Positions 20,156 through 31,781 of a DNA stretch of 64,000 nucleotides are shown in pieces. The stretch lies in NCBI RefSeq assembly GCF_036370855.1, contig NC_088112.1, positions 17,786,469 to 17,850,468 of the forward strand. Direction: 5' to 3'. This DNA is from Dromaius novaehollandiae (taxonomy: Eukaryota; Chordata; Aves; Casuariiformes; Dromaiidae). The position numbers and the translations under genes are program-made. The notes beneath the pieces were generated by a model. The model was not told the DNA's origin. It saw nothing but the letters and a program-made list of their open reading frames with translations, and made no database searches. Numbering within the stretch: the stretch's first letter is position 1; every line of letters starts with the position of its first letter.

Positions 20156-23130
20156 AGCCACCACCTCTAATACGTGGTGAATCATCACTCTTCCAGCCAA
20201 GGTGGTACCTGTGGTCATCGCAGAGGGACCGCAGGGAAGCCAGCAGCTGGCTGCCTCTGAGGTCAGGGATGAGTTAGCGTTGTTTTGCGTAAAGCCGCTA
20301 CACGGATGACTGAGGACCTCTCCTGTGGTGTTAGCTATTCTGTCAGCGTGTCAGTGGGAAAAGGGAGAACACAGTCACCCCTGAGGGCAACAGCAAGGTA
20401 AGGCAGTACTTTCTACAAAGGGACATTGAGTGCCACATTTCATATGTCCCCATACCAGCACTTTCTGCTTAAAATGTCATTCCGTGCCCTGGATCCAGTG
20501 AGTAAGGGAGACGATCTGCTTCAAGATGAAGCATTTTAATGCTTAGCCTCAGGACAGGAGATAACAGTGCCCAGAGGCCATCCTTTCCAGCCCTGACTCC
20601 TGTCCCCTTACTCCATTTGGCTGCTGGTGAGGAACCACGAGCTGCTGCGAGACACCGAGGAAGGCAAAGTCATCGAGGTTTAACTCTGCTCACCCATGCA
20701 TGTGTTCCAGGATCCCGAGGACACTGTGCCAGAGCATGTCCCACGGATGTTGCCCAAACAGGCCTACCCTGCAGCCTCCTCAGCTGGGAGAATTTAGCTG
20801 GTGTTGCACAGGTCCACGTTAGCCCTTTGCCAAACACGGCAGCCTTTCTGGCTCAGAGACTCAGGGCTCGGTCTGTCAGCTTGTCATGTGGACCCTTTTC
20901 AATGCACAGCCTCCCGGCTGAAACACAACCTGCTCCTTTGCCCACAGCTGTCCCAGCAAGGTTTGCTCCAGGTTTCTGCACCAAACTTTGTCTTCCCCCT
21001 CATGCTTTTAACTTTGGAGCTGCGACAGTCAGGGCAAAGGGGCCAGTGGAGGCATAAAATGTCCTTGAGTCACTCTGAAAACAAAAGGACAGCTGTATTT
21101 AGGGATGTTTCTTCTTATAGCTGATGGATGAACCTCAGGCTTGAAAAGATGCAGAATTTAAATCACCTTATAAGGAAGGGGATTTTCTCTTGGGACACAA
21201 CAACAGCATGAAAAGAACTCCTAAAAACCAGGTCGCTTTTGTTAAGTTATACATTTATTAGGTGCCAGAATCTGGTTCCTAATTTTAGGCACATGTTTTT
21301 ACCAGCTTTGAGGATCCCAGCCCTGGTAATACTAGAGGCATCATGAGGAGGAAGTTAACATTAGAGTGGGATTTCTTTTAAAGCATTAAAGATTCTGTAA
21401 TTACACTCCTAATTCCTACAGATGCTCTGGCAAAGCCCACTTTAAATGTTTGTCAAGCACACTAGGATTGCTAATGGGAAGCGCTGTGCAAATTCAAAGC
21501 ATTAATATTATTGCTTATGTATTGTATCTAAAATACAAAGGGGCCTCATGGTCTTTAAATGTCATTTGAAAAGAGAAATCTTCCCCTTGAGAGATCAGCT
21601 TTCTTCCCCCAGGAGTTGTCTACTCCCAGGCAGACCTGCAGTATCGAAGGCAGACGCGTTCACGTTCATGTCTCGTCTGTTCCTACTGAGACAGAGCAAA
21701 AATCTCCCAAAGGAATGTTTTGCGGCTGCTGTAGAGCTTGTGTTTTATTTCTGCCCCTCGTTTGTGTTGTCCTGCAGGTCAGGCTGGTGCACTGTCATTA
21801 ATAAAATACCAAAGATCAAAATGATATTAAAAATCAGGTCAGCTACTGCATCTCAGTTTTAGCTGTTCTAATTGCTTAATAGCACAGCAAGATGCACGCA
21901 CGCACCTCTGGCAGGCTTGCCTTCGGAGCAAGATCCTCTCGAGCTAAGGGGTGGGGTGGGGGGCTACATCTTGTTACTTAGGGCTATTAACCACATTTGG
22001 TAAGTCATTCCAGGTGCAACCAGTCCATCACCTGAGTCACTCCATATCCCCCAACAACAGCTGGTGATGGAGGGGGACCATCCTTTTAGCTGATGAATAG
22101 CCCTGAATCACTGCCAGCTGCTCTCTCTTCCACTCCCCTGGTCTCCATCCTGCAACCCACACCTTCCTAGAAGATGTTATATAGCCATGCTCCAGAGAGC
22201 TATCAATTATGGGGGAATAGCTACTCCAATGTGTAGGTATCTCCTTCCCCCCCTTTATTACTGTATTAAACAGTTTTATGAAGTTGTCCTACAACCTGAA
22301 TGCTTCTGAAGAATAAGGTAAGCAGCAGTCCCTGGGCTAGTTTGATGCTGAATGTTCTCACTTGCAGTGTTTTACTTCTATGGATTTTGATGTGGGGGTG
22401 AGATTAAGTGGTTGATTTCTCACAACTTGCTCCCATGCTCCCGTGACTGCCCTGGGATGGTCTGCTAGGGGAGGAGGCTTGTGTCCCAGGGAAGGTGGAG
22501 GTGGGATGAGGCTTTCCTGTTCTTTATGGATTTGTACAAATATGAGACCTCCATGCTTGCTTTTTGTTACAACTGCATATCATCATCTATAAAACTAGCC
22601 ACAATTATTGTTTGTGTGTTGTTTGGACATAAGAAAAAAAGTTTAGTGATATAGAGGCAAGTTAGTTCATTTATTACTGGAAAACTTCTGTTATGATTCT
22701 ACTGGCTTTCTGGCCACCATCATTATACTTGAATTTTGATGTACTGTTTATGAAATATTGATTGTTCTGGTGGGGACAAACTTACAAAAGCTTTCAGCAG
22801 CTCTTGGTGGGTATGTATCCACTGTTTTTTGAGAGAGTTCAACACCTATAACACTGAGGGCTCTAGAAATCAAAAATATGGAACAAGGAAGGAAAGGTTT
22901 TTGACCCAGAGGAATATGAAGTACTTGACCTTTTGTGTCTGTAGCATCCACCTGTCACTGTAAGCTGTCTCTCACTGTAGTGGGCCAGATGACACATTTA
23001 CAAAGGACTCATTTTACAGCTGCAATTAGAAAGTGGAGAAAGGGCAGTTTTGTGGCTTCTTTCTCAATAGCCCCTGCTTCTAAGCCATTATCGTTTTTCT
23101 TATGTCAGTTTTCTCTTGGCAGAGTTTGTA
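20156..23130. other. non-coding; CpG falls sharply
   Basis: No gene recognised; the longest frame (172 codons, 20539-21057) has no recognisable domain. A donor-like AAG/GTAAGG lies at 20395-20403 and AAG/GTAAGC at 22315-22323. The second, with an upstream pyrimidine tract ending AG at 22273, could define a 44-bp exon, but evidence is too thin to call. 21948-21963 is G-rich (GGGG-T-GGGG-T-GGGGGG). CpGs become rare after about 22 kb. Confidence 0.4.
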
Positions 23131-23135
23131 AGAGT

Positions 23136-23190
23136 TTTTGCTGGTTTATACTGGTGTAAGAACAGGCTAACTTATAGGATCAGGACCTCA
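23136..23190. mobile_element. ancient amniote repeat fragment
   Basis: The run GCTGGTTTATACTGGTGTAAG, then CTTATAGGATCAGGACCT, fits the wording of old bird/crocodilian/turtle repeats whose copies carry TTTACACTGGTGTAA near GGATCAGGCCC. About 55 bp survive. The family name is not determinable by eye. Confidence 0.45.
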
Positions 23191-25049
23191 GGGGGCGGGG
23201 GGGAAATGGGGAAAAAGAAGCAAACCTTTCCCTGGACTTGTGATTGTGTAAGAGCTTTTGGGGGGAAAACTTGCAGGGAGGTGTTGCTTGCTTTGCCCAA
23301 CAGTGAATTGTTTGCTCTGTAGTAGCTCGTGCTTTCCAGGTTATCTGAACACTTGTTGTAACTCTCTCTTCTGAGCTGAGGACCTCCTTGATAATAGTGT
23401 TTGCAGCCCACAGAACAAAGGACTGAATGTCTCATTACGCTGAAACACCTTTCTTCTCACTGTGACTCACCTATGTACTCCAGGTGTATGGCAGCCAGGC
23501 AGACCGCACTGGGCCCAGTGCCTTACAGGGGTGTAAACTGCAGGTTCTCGCAAGGGTGGAAGACTGTTACCTAATGAATTTTGAAGAAATGGCATCAGAA
23601 AGAAAAAATTAAACATAAGAATATTTAAGTTCTATCTGGCCAGCAAGGACTATGGCAGGGTCCAAAAAAGTTATGTCTTGACACATTAGTTCTACCTTCA
23701 AGTCAGCCTGAACTGTTCAGACAGTAAATATATGGGGCTTTATTTGATCATGGGATCACACCACTTTATGCTAGCGAAACTCAGAAGGCAATCCAACTTT
23801 TGCTTCTGATAGTTAATTTTCATAAACGTCCACCTATCAGTCTCCAGCAAGCCCAATTATGTTCTTTCGTATTACATTTCCAGTCACTTCACAATTGTCT
23901 TTTGTACCATATAAATGAACCATATAAGCCTGTAGTAAATGCCAATCCTGGTAAAGTAAGTCCTGTTTCAGTATATTATGGTTGGTTTGCAATGCCTAAT
24001 GCTATTACTGTACCCTTTTGTCATGGAAAATGAGGTGTATACTGTATTATCAACTATTGAGCTACTGTATGGTCTTAACATTATAGTTTCCACTGAAAGC
24101 AAATGCTGTAGTTGAGGATGCAAAATGGCTTCCATTGAAAAGTGTGACTCAAGGTTCTCATAATTAGCCTTGGGGTGAAAATTTGTCTTCAAATAGAATG
24201 AAAGCAACAAGAAAATACAGAACTTGGCCTACTATGGTCATTTTACTGTAGAATCTGTTTCAAGTCCTCTCTGAAGCAATTGAAATTTTAACTTTTGGTA
24301 AACATGAGCAATTGAAACAAGATAGTCTGCAAGCAGCAGAACTAATGTGGAATGTCTTCCTTGTAGTAAGTGGAAGTTAGTGAGCTGCTTTGAGATTCAC
24401 GATGGTCTTGCAAAGCAAATAGTATGGTCAGATTCCAGTAATCTCGTACCTGTGCTAATGAGGCCAAGCAGACCCAGGTTGGCTCTGCATCTCTGGACTT
24501 ATTCTAGAAGTCATATAAAGCACTCTGTGGTAATGGGGAGCTGACTGTATGGCATGCCTGTATGCTCCTCACACGGAGGGGACATAAGATTAAAAAAATA
24601 CACATGTGCAACATGGATGGGAATGCAAACTCTCACATAGGTGAACTTTCCTGGATGCTGTGCTGCTTGAGTTTCCAGTAAACTCATGGCTTGCAGCAAG
24701 TGGAACTTTTAATGTGTGCTTGTCAGTTCATCCAATAGCAAGAAAGGAACCAGTTTTGTTGCCCAGGACTGCCCAGTGCCACTGGCCTGGCTGCCCAGCT
24801 GAACTGATTTCTGAGCAGTGGAAGAAGCTGTTGGAACTCTCCACCACTGCTTGATTTACGTGCCAGCCTTCCCCGTGTTTCTAGGGCAGCCTCCTTGGCA
24901 GCAGGAGCTTGCTTTCACTGCAGCCAGGGAGATAAATTTTGGCTTTTCTAGAGGGAAGGGCAGAGCAAAGGTACTGAAAAGGAGGAGGAGATACTCTGCT
25001 AGCAGGGAGTAGAGGACAGTGAGAGGATGTCTGTCATCTGCTGCAATGG
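23191..25049. other. non-coding, CpG-poor, one weak candidate exon
   Basis: A G-rich stretch at 23191-23211 (G5-C-G7-AAAT-G4) could form a quadruplex on the plus strand. At 23884-23955 a 72-base segment is preceded by a fair acceptor (TATTACATTTCCAG) and followed by a strong donor (AAA/GTAAGT), and is open in one frame (24 codons). That is short enough for chance. The rest is AT-rich, CpG-depleted sequence without a recognised repeat. Confidence 0.35.
23507..23520. repeat. perfect 14-bp palindrome
   Basis: CACTGGGCCCAGTG is self-complementary without a spacer. It lies in otherwise plain DNA next to a TTACAGGGGTGTAA-like stretch that may be another scrap of old repeat. Confidence 0.6.
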
Positions 25050-25168
25050 GACTCGGGACCTGGGTCTGTTTCTGACTTCTCGCTGACTTCATGACTCAGT
25101 GAAAGTCACTTAGTCCAGATTTCAACCCCTCTTTTGCAAGGAGAGGGGAAATAATCCTCCTTTGTTTG
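25050..25168 (+). mobile_element. MIR-type CORE-SINE fragment
   Basis: GGGACCTGGGTCTG, then TGACTTC, ATGACTCAGTGAAAGTCACTTAG, a pyrimidine-rich stretch and GGGGAAATAATCCTCC follow the order of the MIR core and 3' half (CTGGGTTC ... CTGTGTGACCTTGGGCAAGTCACTTAA ... CTCAGTTTCC ... AAATGGGGATAATA). It is well diverged and has no target-site duplication I can see. MIRs are tRNA-derived SINEs older than the mammal-reptile split. Confidence 0.6.
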
Positions 25169-26164
25169 CCATATTGGTGGACATTATAGTCATTTTCTGG
25201 GATTTCCTTGAATATGTGATGCTTCTTAATATCTTTATTTCATGCAGCTAGAGCTGAGGGATTGGCAACCTTAAAGCTTAAGGGGGGTGGGAGGGTAGCA
25301 TCTCCCCTGGTGTCCTTACTAAAGAGAAGAAAACATTGCCACTAAGGCGAGGAATCTCTTTGCTGCTGTGAATGTGCCTGATCCAGGGCAGGCTCAGTTA
25401 GCTGACTCAGCCTCACCAACACTGAAATGAAATTAGCAGGTGTTAAGCCTGTTTTGAAATGCAGCATCACTGTTTCTTGATTAATAAAGGCCTAAATTTT
25501 TTTTTGAAGCTGCCTCTTTGGCCTCATGTTACTGGAATCTTGCCAATACATCATGTCATTCTCTCAGGATTTTCTTACGCCAAAATGAAATTCTCCTTTA
25601 TTGTGTTAGCCTCAGTAGCTGGAGGATGCTTGTTATCCAAGGCATTGGAATAGCTGTTGTCCTGTTCCGGCAGAGAGCCCGGCATGTGCAGTCTCTGCCC
25701 CTTTTGAAGCTCTACAGGTGCCAGCAGGGAAGTGCTGAAGACCAGTGATGTGTGGAGCTGTTCATTACTTGTGGCAGTAACAGACTTCTGGCACCTCTGG
25801 TAAAGTTACTTTCTTTGGATAGTTTTGTCTGAGATGTCTGATTCTGAGCCTGCAGGTGTTTCCCTTGTCTGTTTAAATTGAGGCACTATTTTGAAATCAT
25901 GCACCTCGCTTGCCTCTTGTGCCTTCTGGCAGGCAAAGTGCTGTGGAGGTACAGACCTGTATTCTCTACTGGTGAATATTAACACAAATGGCTCCAATAG
26001 CATTACAGTTTTTCCTGCTTAGGTAGGCTAACAAACCCTTCTCTGATGCTTTTATCAATTAGGCTGTGTGATGTAGCCTTCAGGCCTTCTGATCAGCTCT
26101 TTGCTGCAGATGCTGTTGGTAAAACAGCTTTTAGAGGAAACTGGGTAGAATGTATTGGGATGCC
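25169..26164. other. non-coding, CpG-poor, no clear feature
   Basis: Plain AT-rich to moderate DNA with a short G-run at 25282-25295. Frames are 64-76 codons and unrecognised. No repeat is identifiable between the two MIR-like fragments. Confidence 0.45.
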
Positions 26165-26255
26165 AGTCTCTGCTTCTGGAGACCTGAATCCTATCACTCC
26201 CCCCTGCTGTGTAACCTTCATCTTCCTGGGCTCCTATTTTCCTACCTCAACTTGT
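26165..26255 (+). mobile_element. probable MIR-type SINE fragment
   Basis: CTTCTGGAGACCTGAATCCTATC, then CCTGCTGTGTAACCTTCATCTTCCTGGGC and CTATTTTCCTACCTC match in order the MIR pieces GAGACCTGGGTTC, CTGTGTGACCTTGGGC and CAGTTTCCCCATC. It is more diverged than the copy at 25.05 kb. Confidence 0.45.
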
Positions 26256-28009
26256 TTGTTTATCCTATAGGGCCTTAGTGCAGGGCATGGCTCTGTTCTC
26301 ACATGCTGTGTTCGGCGCAGAAGAGCCCTGATCCTTTGGTAATGAAGCAGTAACTGTCTGGGTGAATTCCCCCTGGCTTGACAATTGCTCATGTGTGCAG
26401 CATCCTATCTTCAGGCATTCAGAAACCTAGCAAATTCAAGTATCTTAGTGGTAGTCAGCAAGACAAGAGCAAAAACTAGCTCTGCTTTTTGGAAACTGGC
26501 TTGTTGGTACTCTGCTCATCATTTTGGAATTACTATGGAAAACTAGATATCTGTACATTATTTATTAAAAATATGGTTATCTTCTGCAAATCTGGCCGCT
26601 GGTTTTGATTTCTGAGTGAGGGCTGATTCTCTGAAGGCGCTGTTCCTGCTCGTCTTTGAGGTCTACTCCTACATCTAACATCAATCAAGATCACATTAGT
26701 CCTTCTGCAGAAAGCCTGCACCTTACCCAAAACTAGGTCTCAAATGGTGATTAAACCTTACACTATCCTTTATTGCCATCTAACTGTGCTGTTTTCTCCA
26801 TTTAACTCTGAAAGCTGCTATGGATGTGCTGAGTGGTAGAGCTGTTTAAAGACTGTATTCCCCCCTCCCTCCCAAATATAGCTGCCCGGTGCAGTGCTTA
26901 CACCCATAAACACATGATGCAGTAACATATGTCTCTGTGTCCACACTACACTCAGTACTAGGACATGCCTTGCCAAAAAAACCCTGGTCTCATTCTATCA
27001 AAATTCTAATTTATATCAAAATTGGCTGAGCTGCACAAGTTCATGTTATCTAGCTCTTTATGCTCTTATTTCTTAGTCTGTCTCTGAACATGAAAGAAGA
27101 CATAAGACTGCAGAATCACTGTTGTTGCTGGAAAGTGTAAATTACACATAAGAAAGCTAAAATTGCTTGCTACTACCCAAAGTATTTGAATTATCTTAGC
27201 AAAGAGCTTTGTTTCTTTAGGCTGTCATGATTTCTTTAGTTCATGCTAATACAACAGTTTGTTGTGTAACTGGCTTTTGCACATGTCCTATATTTTGATA
27301 CAAATTGTCTAGCACTACAGCAATCCTAAATGGTCACTGCAGTAAACAAAGCCCAATCACTCTAAGTTGGGTGAAAGGAGCAGATTTGCAATAAGTCAGC
27401 TGGCAGAGGAAGAGACAGTGTGAGACTGCAGCCCTGAAGCATGTCGCTTACTTGAGGCAATGCGGATCAGCAGGAGACAGGACTGCAGCAGATGGTCTGA
27501 GTTTGATTAATCAAATGTCCTGAATTAGAACCTGCTTGTAAAAAATGTAGGTTAAATGAAATAGAAACAAGCTGAAAATGTAAATGAGTGGACTGTCTAT
27601 ATCTATTATTAAATTCAAATAAATGAAGGAGTCATTGTTTTGCTGGCACATCTCAGCGCGTTGAAGGTTAGAATGCTTAAATATATTCTAAACCTTCTGC
27701 AGATCCAACACTTGCATAGGTACCGCAAGTTCTGCATCCTCTTGGAGAGCAGAGCATAGTGGGCTGGGGATCTGTCAAATGACAGGAGGAGTTGTGCCAC
27801 CATACCCAGGGCTCCGGCAGTCTGGGACTGCTCTGGGCCATATAACAGACGAAGTTAGCTGTTCAGTGCCAGCAGCCCCAGTCATACACCACCCTGTGTT
27901 GAATTTGATGTAGCTGAGGAATCGAGCCTTCCAGTGTGTTGGTTTTTTTATTTCCAGAGAAGCAAAAACAGACATCAGCTCTCTGTGGCTGAGACTGATT
28001 GCTTTTTAA
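26256..28009. other. non-coding, AT-rich, contains one TGACAG dyad
   Basis: CpG-poor DNA with no frame over 66 codons. Around 26860 there is a C-rich CCCCCCTCCCTCCC tract. The dyad at 27772-27785 is listed separately. No recognised repeats. Confidence 0.45.
27772..27785. repeat. CTGTCA-AA-TGACAG dyad
   Basis: Two inverted TGACAG half-sites separated by AA. TGACAG is the recognition core of TALE homeodomain proteins (MEIS, PREP, TGIF). The arrangement is a perfect dyad but only 14 bp, so chance occurrence in 64 kb is possible. Confidence 0.4.
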
Positions 28010-28335
28010 TCATGTGCACATTTTATTATAATTAATCAGCATAATGCAAGAAATAGGGAAAAAAAAGACAGAAGTAGCAAAACTGATATTCGGCTTCCCT
28101 CCCTCCCTGTCTCTAAAATAGCCAAAACCACATATTTTGGGAGTGCAAAATGGAATTAAAACTATATTGATTGTAAGTCCTGTTGGCTATAAGCCAAGAG
28201 TAGAGCTATTAATTTGACACAAATTAATCTATGCAAATTTGCACACTGCTTTAATGAAGAGACAGACATGCAATCATTTCATTACTTCTCAGGTTTTCAA
28301 TTAGATTGAATTCAGTAGCTGGCCACCATCATACT
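28010..28335. promoter_or_regulatory. candidate conserved non-coding element with double palindrome
   Basis: Unique AT-rich DNA from TTTTTAATCATGTGC (about 28002) through TTATTATAATTAATCAGC (about 28022), then the double palindrome at 28208-28243, then CAATCATTTCATTACTTC (about 28271) and CAATTAGATTGAATTC (about 28299). Homeodomain cores are frequent on both strands and a consensus POU octamer (ATGCAAAT) is present. It carries no repeat and no open frame. Among the AT-rich blocks here this has the most ordered motif layout. Confidence 0.42.
28208..28243. repeat. two adjacent perfect palindromes
   Basis: ATTAATTTG (28208-28216), spacer ACA, then its exact reverse complement CAAATTAAT (28220-28228). 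Three bases later comes the perfect 12-bp palindrome TGCAAATTTGCA (28232-28243). The second overlaps the POU octamer ATGCAAAT (28231-28238) and, being symmetric, also carries most of it on the other strand. Symmetric sites for homeodomain and POU dimers side by side are unusual in background DNA. Confidence 0.65.
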
Positions 28336-28520
28336 CAGAGTTTTGCTAAAAGGTTATTTGATGAATATTTATGAATTTGGGACTCTGTTACAGCTGGGCT
28401 TAATAGCAAGTATCATACTTTAAGTACATGCAAATGATTCTTCAAACATTCTAATGTAGTGATTGATTTACCTTTCTTTTGTCTTGACTGCTTTATCTTT
28501 AATCCCAGTTATTATTCTGG
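28336..28520. other. AT-rich, no clear feature
   Basis: Plain AT-rich sequence between the candidate element and a weak MIR-like scrap; nothing else seen. Confidence 0.4.
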
Positions 28521-28556
28521 TCTGAGATAAATGACTTGCTCAGGGTAAGTGACTGC
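28521..28556 (-). mobile_element. possible MIR scrap
   Basis: CTGAGATAAATGACTTGCTCAGGGTAAGTGA resembles the antisense MIR phrase AACTGAGGC...TAAGTGACTTGCCCAAGGTCACA. Only about 35 bases match, so this is tentative. Confidence 0.3.
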
Positions 28557-31541
28557 TTTATATTATTACAAACATGGTCTTGTTTTGCGGCCATTTCAGT
28601 GTGAGAAGTGGTGTTCTAAACAGCTGGGGACGTGACAAACCTCACCTGGAGTGCACACAGATGAAATGGAGACAGGCCATAATACTGACCTGGGCAAAAA
28701 AGGTGCCACTACTACAGATGCCTGAGATTAGAGGGATGGATTCTCTCCTGACTTACTTCTGTGAAGCTATTCATCTTGCAATAGTACTTCAGGATATGTT
28801 CAGATTGAAGTCTGATGCTTCAGTCTTATCAGCTCCAGTGAAGTTAAATATCTGCTTAAACATTGCCCCAGTTTAAACTGGTGCATCTGAACTTGATCCA
28901 GCTTTCACTGAAATCAATGGCACTAGACCAAGTTGCTATAAATAGGAATAGGAGCAAGTCCAACGTGTTCTATTCCTTTTCATTGTTTCAGGTTCTCATG
29001 CATTGTAAGGGTCCAGAACAAAAACTGAACCTGCTGAGTGCACAATACGATCACGAATTGCAGGGATTTCTGAGGAGAGCTGGCTGTCTTATTTCTCATG
29101 GCTGATGTATTTTGCTTTTATTGGTTAGGAGGAATGGACAAATATCTCCATGCTCTGTTACCCATTGCCTTGTCTTACTGCTTTTGCATACCCACCACTT
29201 CACTGAATCAGTGGACATTTGGGGAACAAACAAGACTGTTAATGAAAGGCTAACATGCACATGTGGGTGTATAAGCACACGCACTCCTTCAAGAGCTTCT
29301 GAAATCTTCTCCTATGGACTCATTTGACAATAGAGATCTTCTGTGGCCTTAAATATGAGGGTGCACCCACTTTGTTCTTCCAGGCAGCTACTTTTATTAT
29401 TGATAGCAGGGCTTGTATTTTGGGGGTGGTGTGTATATGGTTCCCCCCTCCCCTGCCCTTCTCTCCCTACTCTGGCATGCTTGTCTGCCTGTTCAGAGCA
29501 CTGACCTCAAGAAGCATCAGGTCTCTTCTGGAAACAACTGGCACTTGGAAACAGCAAAGGCCCTGCAAAATACTGGCTGCCCTTAGGTGGCTTTTCCATC
29601 CCAGTCTATGGACAGAATGTCAGAAACTTACTGCAGGAAACAATGCGTTTGGTACCAAATTAAACAGGGACATTGGCAATAAGAGATCACATTAATATGA
29701 GCACTTCTGAATCTATCTTGTTTTTATGTTAATCTGTCTAGGCTTCTACAATCTTCATCAACAGTGTCCCAGCCTCTTCCTGTAACCATTAAGCAAAAAG
29801 TATAGTGTCTGGTATGAGGGATTCATTCTGTCTCTCTGCATGTCTTATCTGTGTTACAAATAGGATTTGCTTTGCATGCTCTTGAAGTCAGCCTGAAAAA
29901 AATACCCAGCTGGTACTTCAGTTAGGAGTAAGGATGTTTGTGATGCTCTTTAGCTCCTGGAGAAATCCATTCTGAAGTCTCAGGCCAGCTCTGTTGATTA
30001 CAGACAAATTTCACCTTTGCCTTAGACCTTAAGCCTCTGTTTCCACCAGTGCAATGCAGGTGTGAAGGCACGGGTAAAGGTGAAAGGAAAATGACTGTAC
30101 TTCTGTGCTCTTTTCAAAATGGGGTCTTGAGCCACAAAAGACAACATGGAAATAAGTCCTATATTTTATCCCTTCAGAACTGGAACTGGAAAGAATTGGC
30201 TAGCTGGAGTAAAAGCATACATATCTCTTGACAAACTGTGGTGGAGACAACAGTCATAACTTCAGAATGAAGCCAAAGCTGGTATCACTTGCACCTTCTG
30301 CCAGACCCCTCAGTATGCAAATCAAACCAGTTTTGTTGCCCTTTGGTTGAAACCCATGTAAATTACAACTACTCTCACACCACCCAGAACTGGCTCACTC
30401 TACCTGAGCTAGTTTTTTTGTGTAAAGAGCTGGAAGAGCAGGATGTATCTAGAAAGACAAGAAGAGGCGATAAGGAAGTGTTGACTGAAGTAGGCTGTAC
30501 CTCCTCTTAGGTTACATTCTCCACTGGAACCACGATGTTCAACTTACTCATTCCTATCATAACTTGCACCATCTTGTACCTTCCCACTGACCTCTAGTTG
30601 GTATTCAGACTATGCATCAAATCTTCCTTGGGATGGAGGAGTTTAGCTGGGAAAGCAGCAGACTTCAGAAGGTTAGGAGGTTGGCAGGACAAGGAAGGTG
30701 TGTTCTCATGCTGCTGAGAGAAAGGGTCCTATTGTCCTTACCTGACAGGGAAGCTGGTCACTATTCAATTAATGGCCCCTAAAATAAAGACTATTTATAA
30801 AGTCTCTGCAAGCCCTTTGCTCAGCAAGGTCAAAAGAGTTCTTGTTCCCTTCAAGCCTGTTTCTTGCACTAAATAATCTGCAGTTTATGCCAGGCAGGAC
30901 TTAGCCTCTCCATGAGGAAGTGCTGCAGGATTTCAACACAGGGCCCAGGATCGCCTGGGGAGAAAAGCTAATTCAATATAGGCTTTGGGGAAGTTTCTAG
31001 CAAATGTCATGGGCAGGGTTTGTCTATACACATATGTAAATCAGGTGTGTGTGGAGGAGGCTTACCAAACTCCAGCAAAGAAGTAATACTACCAGTAAGT
31101 GACCCAAGGCTGCACCGTAACAGGGAGGCTGGGTGAAGTTAAGATGGCAGAATTTGGCTCACTCTAAGGGGTTTGATTTCCCCACCAATTTATTTTCATG
31201 ATGTCTGTGTGACTGAGCCTCTAATCACCTCCTGCTTATTCATATCTTTCCTTGCGCTGAAGCATATCCTCCCTGAGCTCTTTCTTTACCCTAACAAAAG
31301 GAGCTTTCATCACTGCCTAGAGATGTAACCATCAACTCGTCTGAGAGGCGTAGCTGCTTGCAGTGCTATTATATGGCATTGTGTGATGTTTCCACACTGA
31401 ACTGGAGAGCTTGTCAAATGCCTCATTGGCTTCTTGCAAATCGCCTTTCTCCGGAGCAGCGGTGACAAATGACCGTCACAGGGCCCGCAGAGCAGGAGGG
31501 GAAACAGCAAAACTCAGAAATTAATTTCCCAAAGTAACTGA
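28557..31541. other. non-coding; possible old repeat at 28866-28932
   Basis: 28866-28932 (CCAGTTTAAACTGGTGCATCTGAACTTGATCCAG ... CTGAAATCAATGG) resembles the old GTTTACACTGG/GAAATCAATGG repeats of birds and reptiles. CTATAAATAG at 28936-28945 is a consensus MEF2 site. The remainder to 31.5 kb is CpG-poor with no frame over 123 codons (29324-29695, unrecognised). A donor-like CCA/GTAAGT occurs at 31092-31099 without a clear exon. Nothing else is supported. Confidence 0.4.
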
Positions 31542-31692
31542 CTAAACCCTGCATTCACATGGCTTAATCCACTTCAGCTGCTGGCAGCGCTTCTGCCTCC
31601 CTCGGGGCCTGCAGGCAGCTGATGGGTTTCTCCCCACGCTGGTCTCGGAGCCGGTGCTCCATGCTCCTGTGGCTCTCCAGAATGGCACGGTG

Positions 31693-31776
31693 CCTCCATC
31701 TTGGCACCGAGTGGCACGCTCCCTGCGGGCCCTGCCTCCATCTTGGTGCCAAGTGGTGTGCTCCCTGCGGGCTGCA
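31693..31776. repeat. 42-bp tandem duplication, two copies
   Basis: Copy 1 (31693-31734) and copy 2 (31735-31776) share their first 12 bases (CCTCCATCTTGG) and the run GCTCCCTGCGGGC. They differ at ten positions, four of them in the last four bases. All six internal differences are transitions, and several are CA/TG or CG/CA pairs expected from CpG decay, so the duplication is old. The 42-bp unit equals 14 codons, so it leaves all reading frames intact. CCATCTTGG (31696-31704, 31738-31746) matches the YY1 core on the minus strand. Confidence 0.75.
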
Positions 31777-31781
31777 CTTAC

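Noticed and set aside
22274..22317. 44-bp micro-exon between a C/T-rich acceptor and AAG/GTAAGC
   Set aside because: Too short to assess, with no companion exon; listed only in the regional text.
23191..23211. G-quadruplex motif
   Set aside because: The motif is formally valid (G5, G7 split, G4), but isolated G-runs are common and there is no promoter or gene context. Mentioned only in the regional entry.
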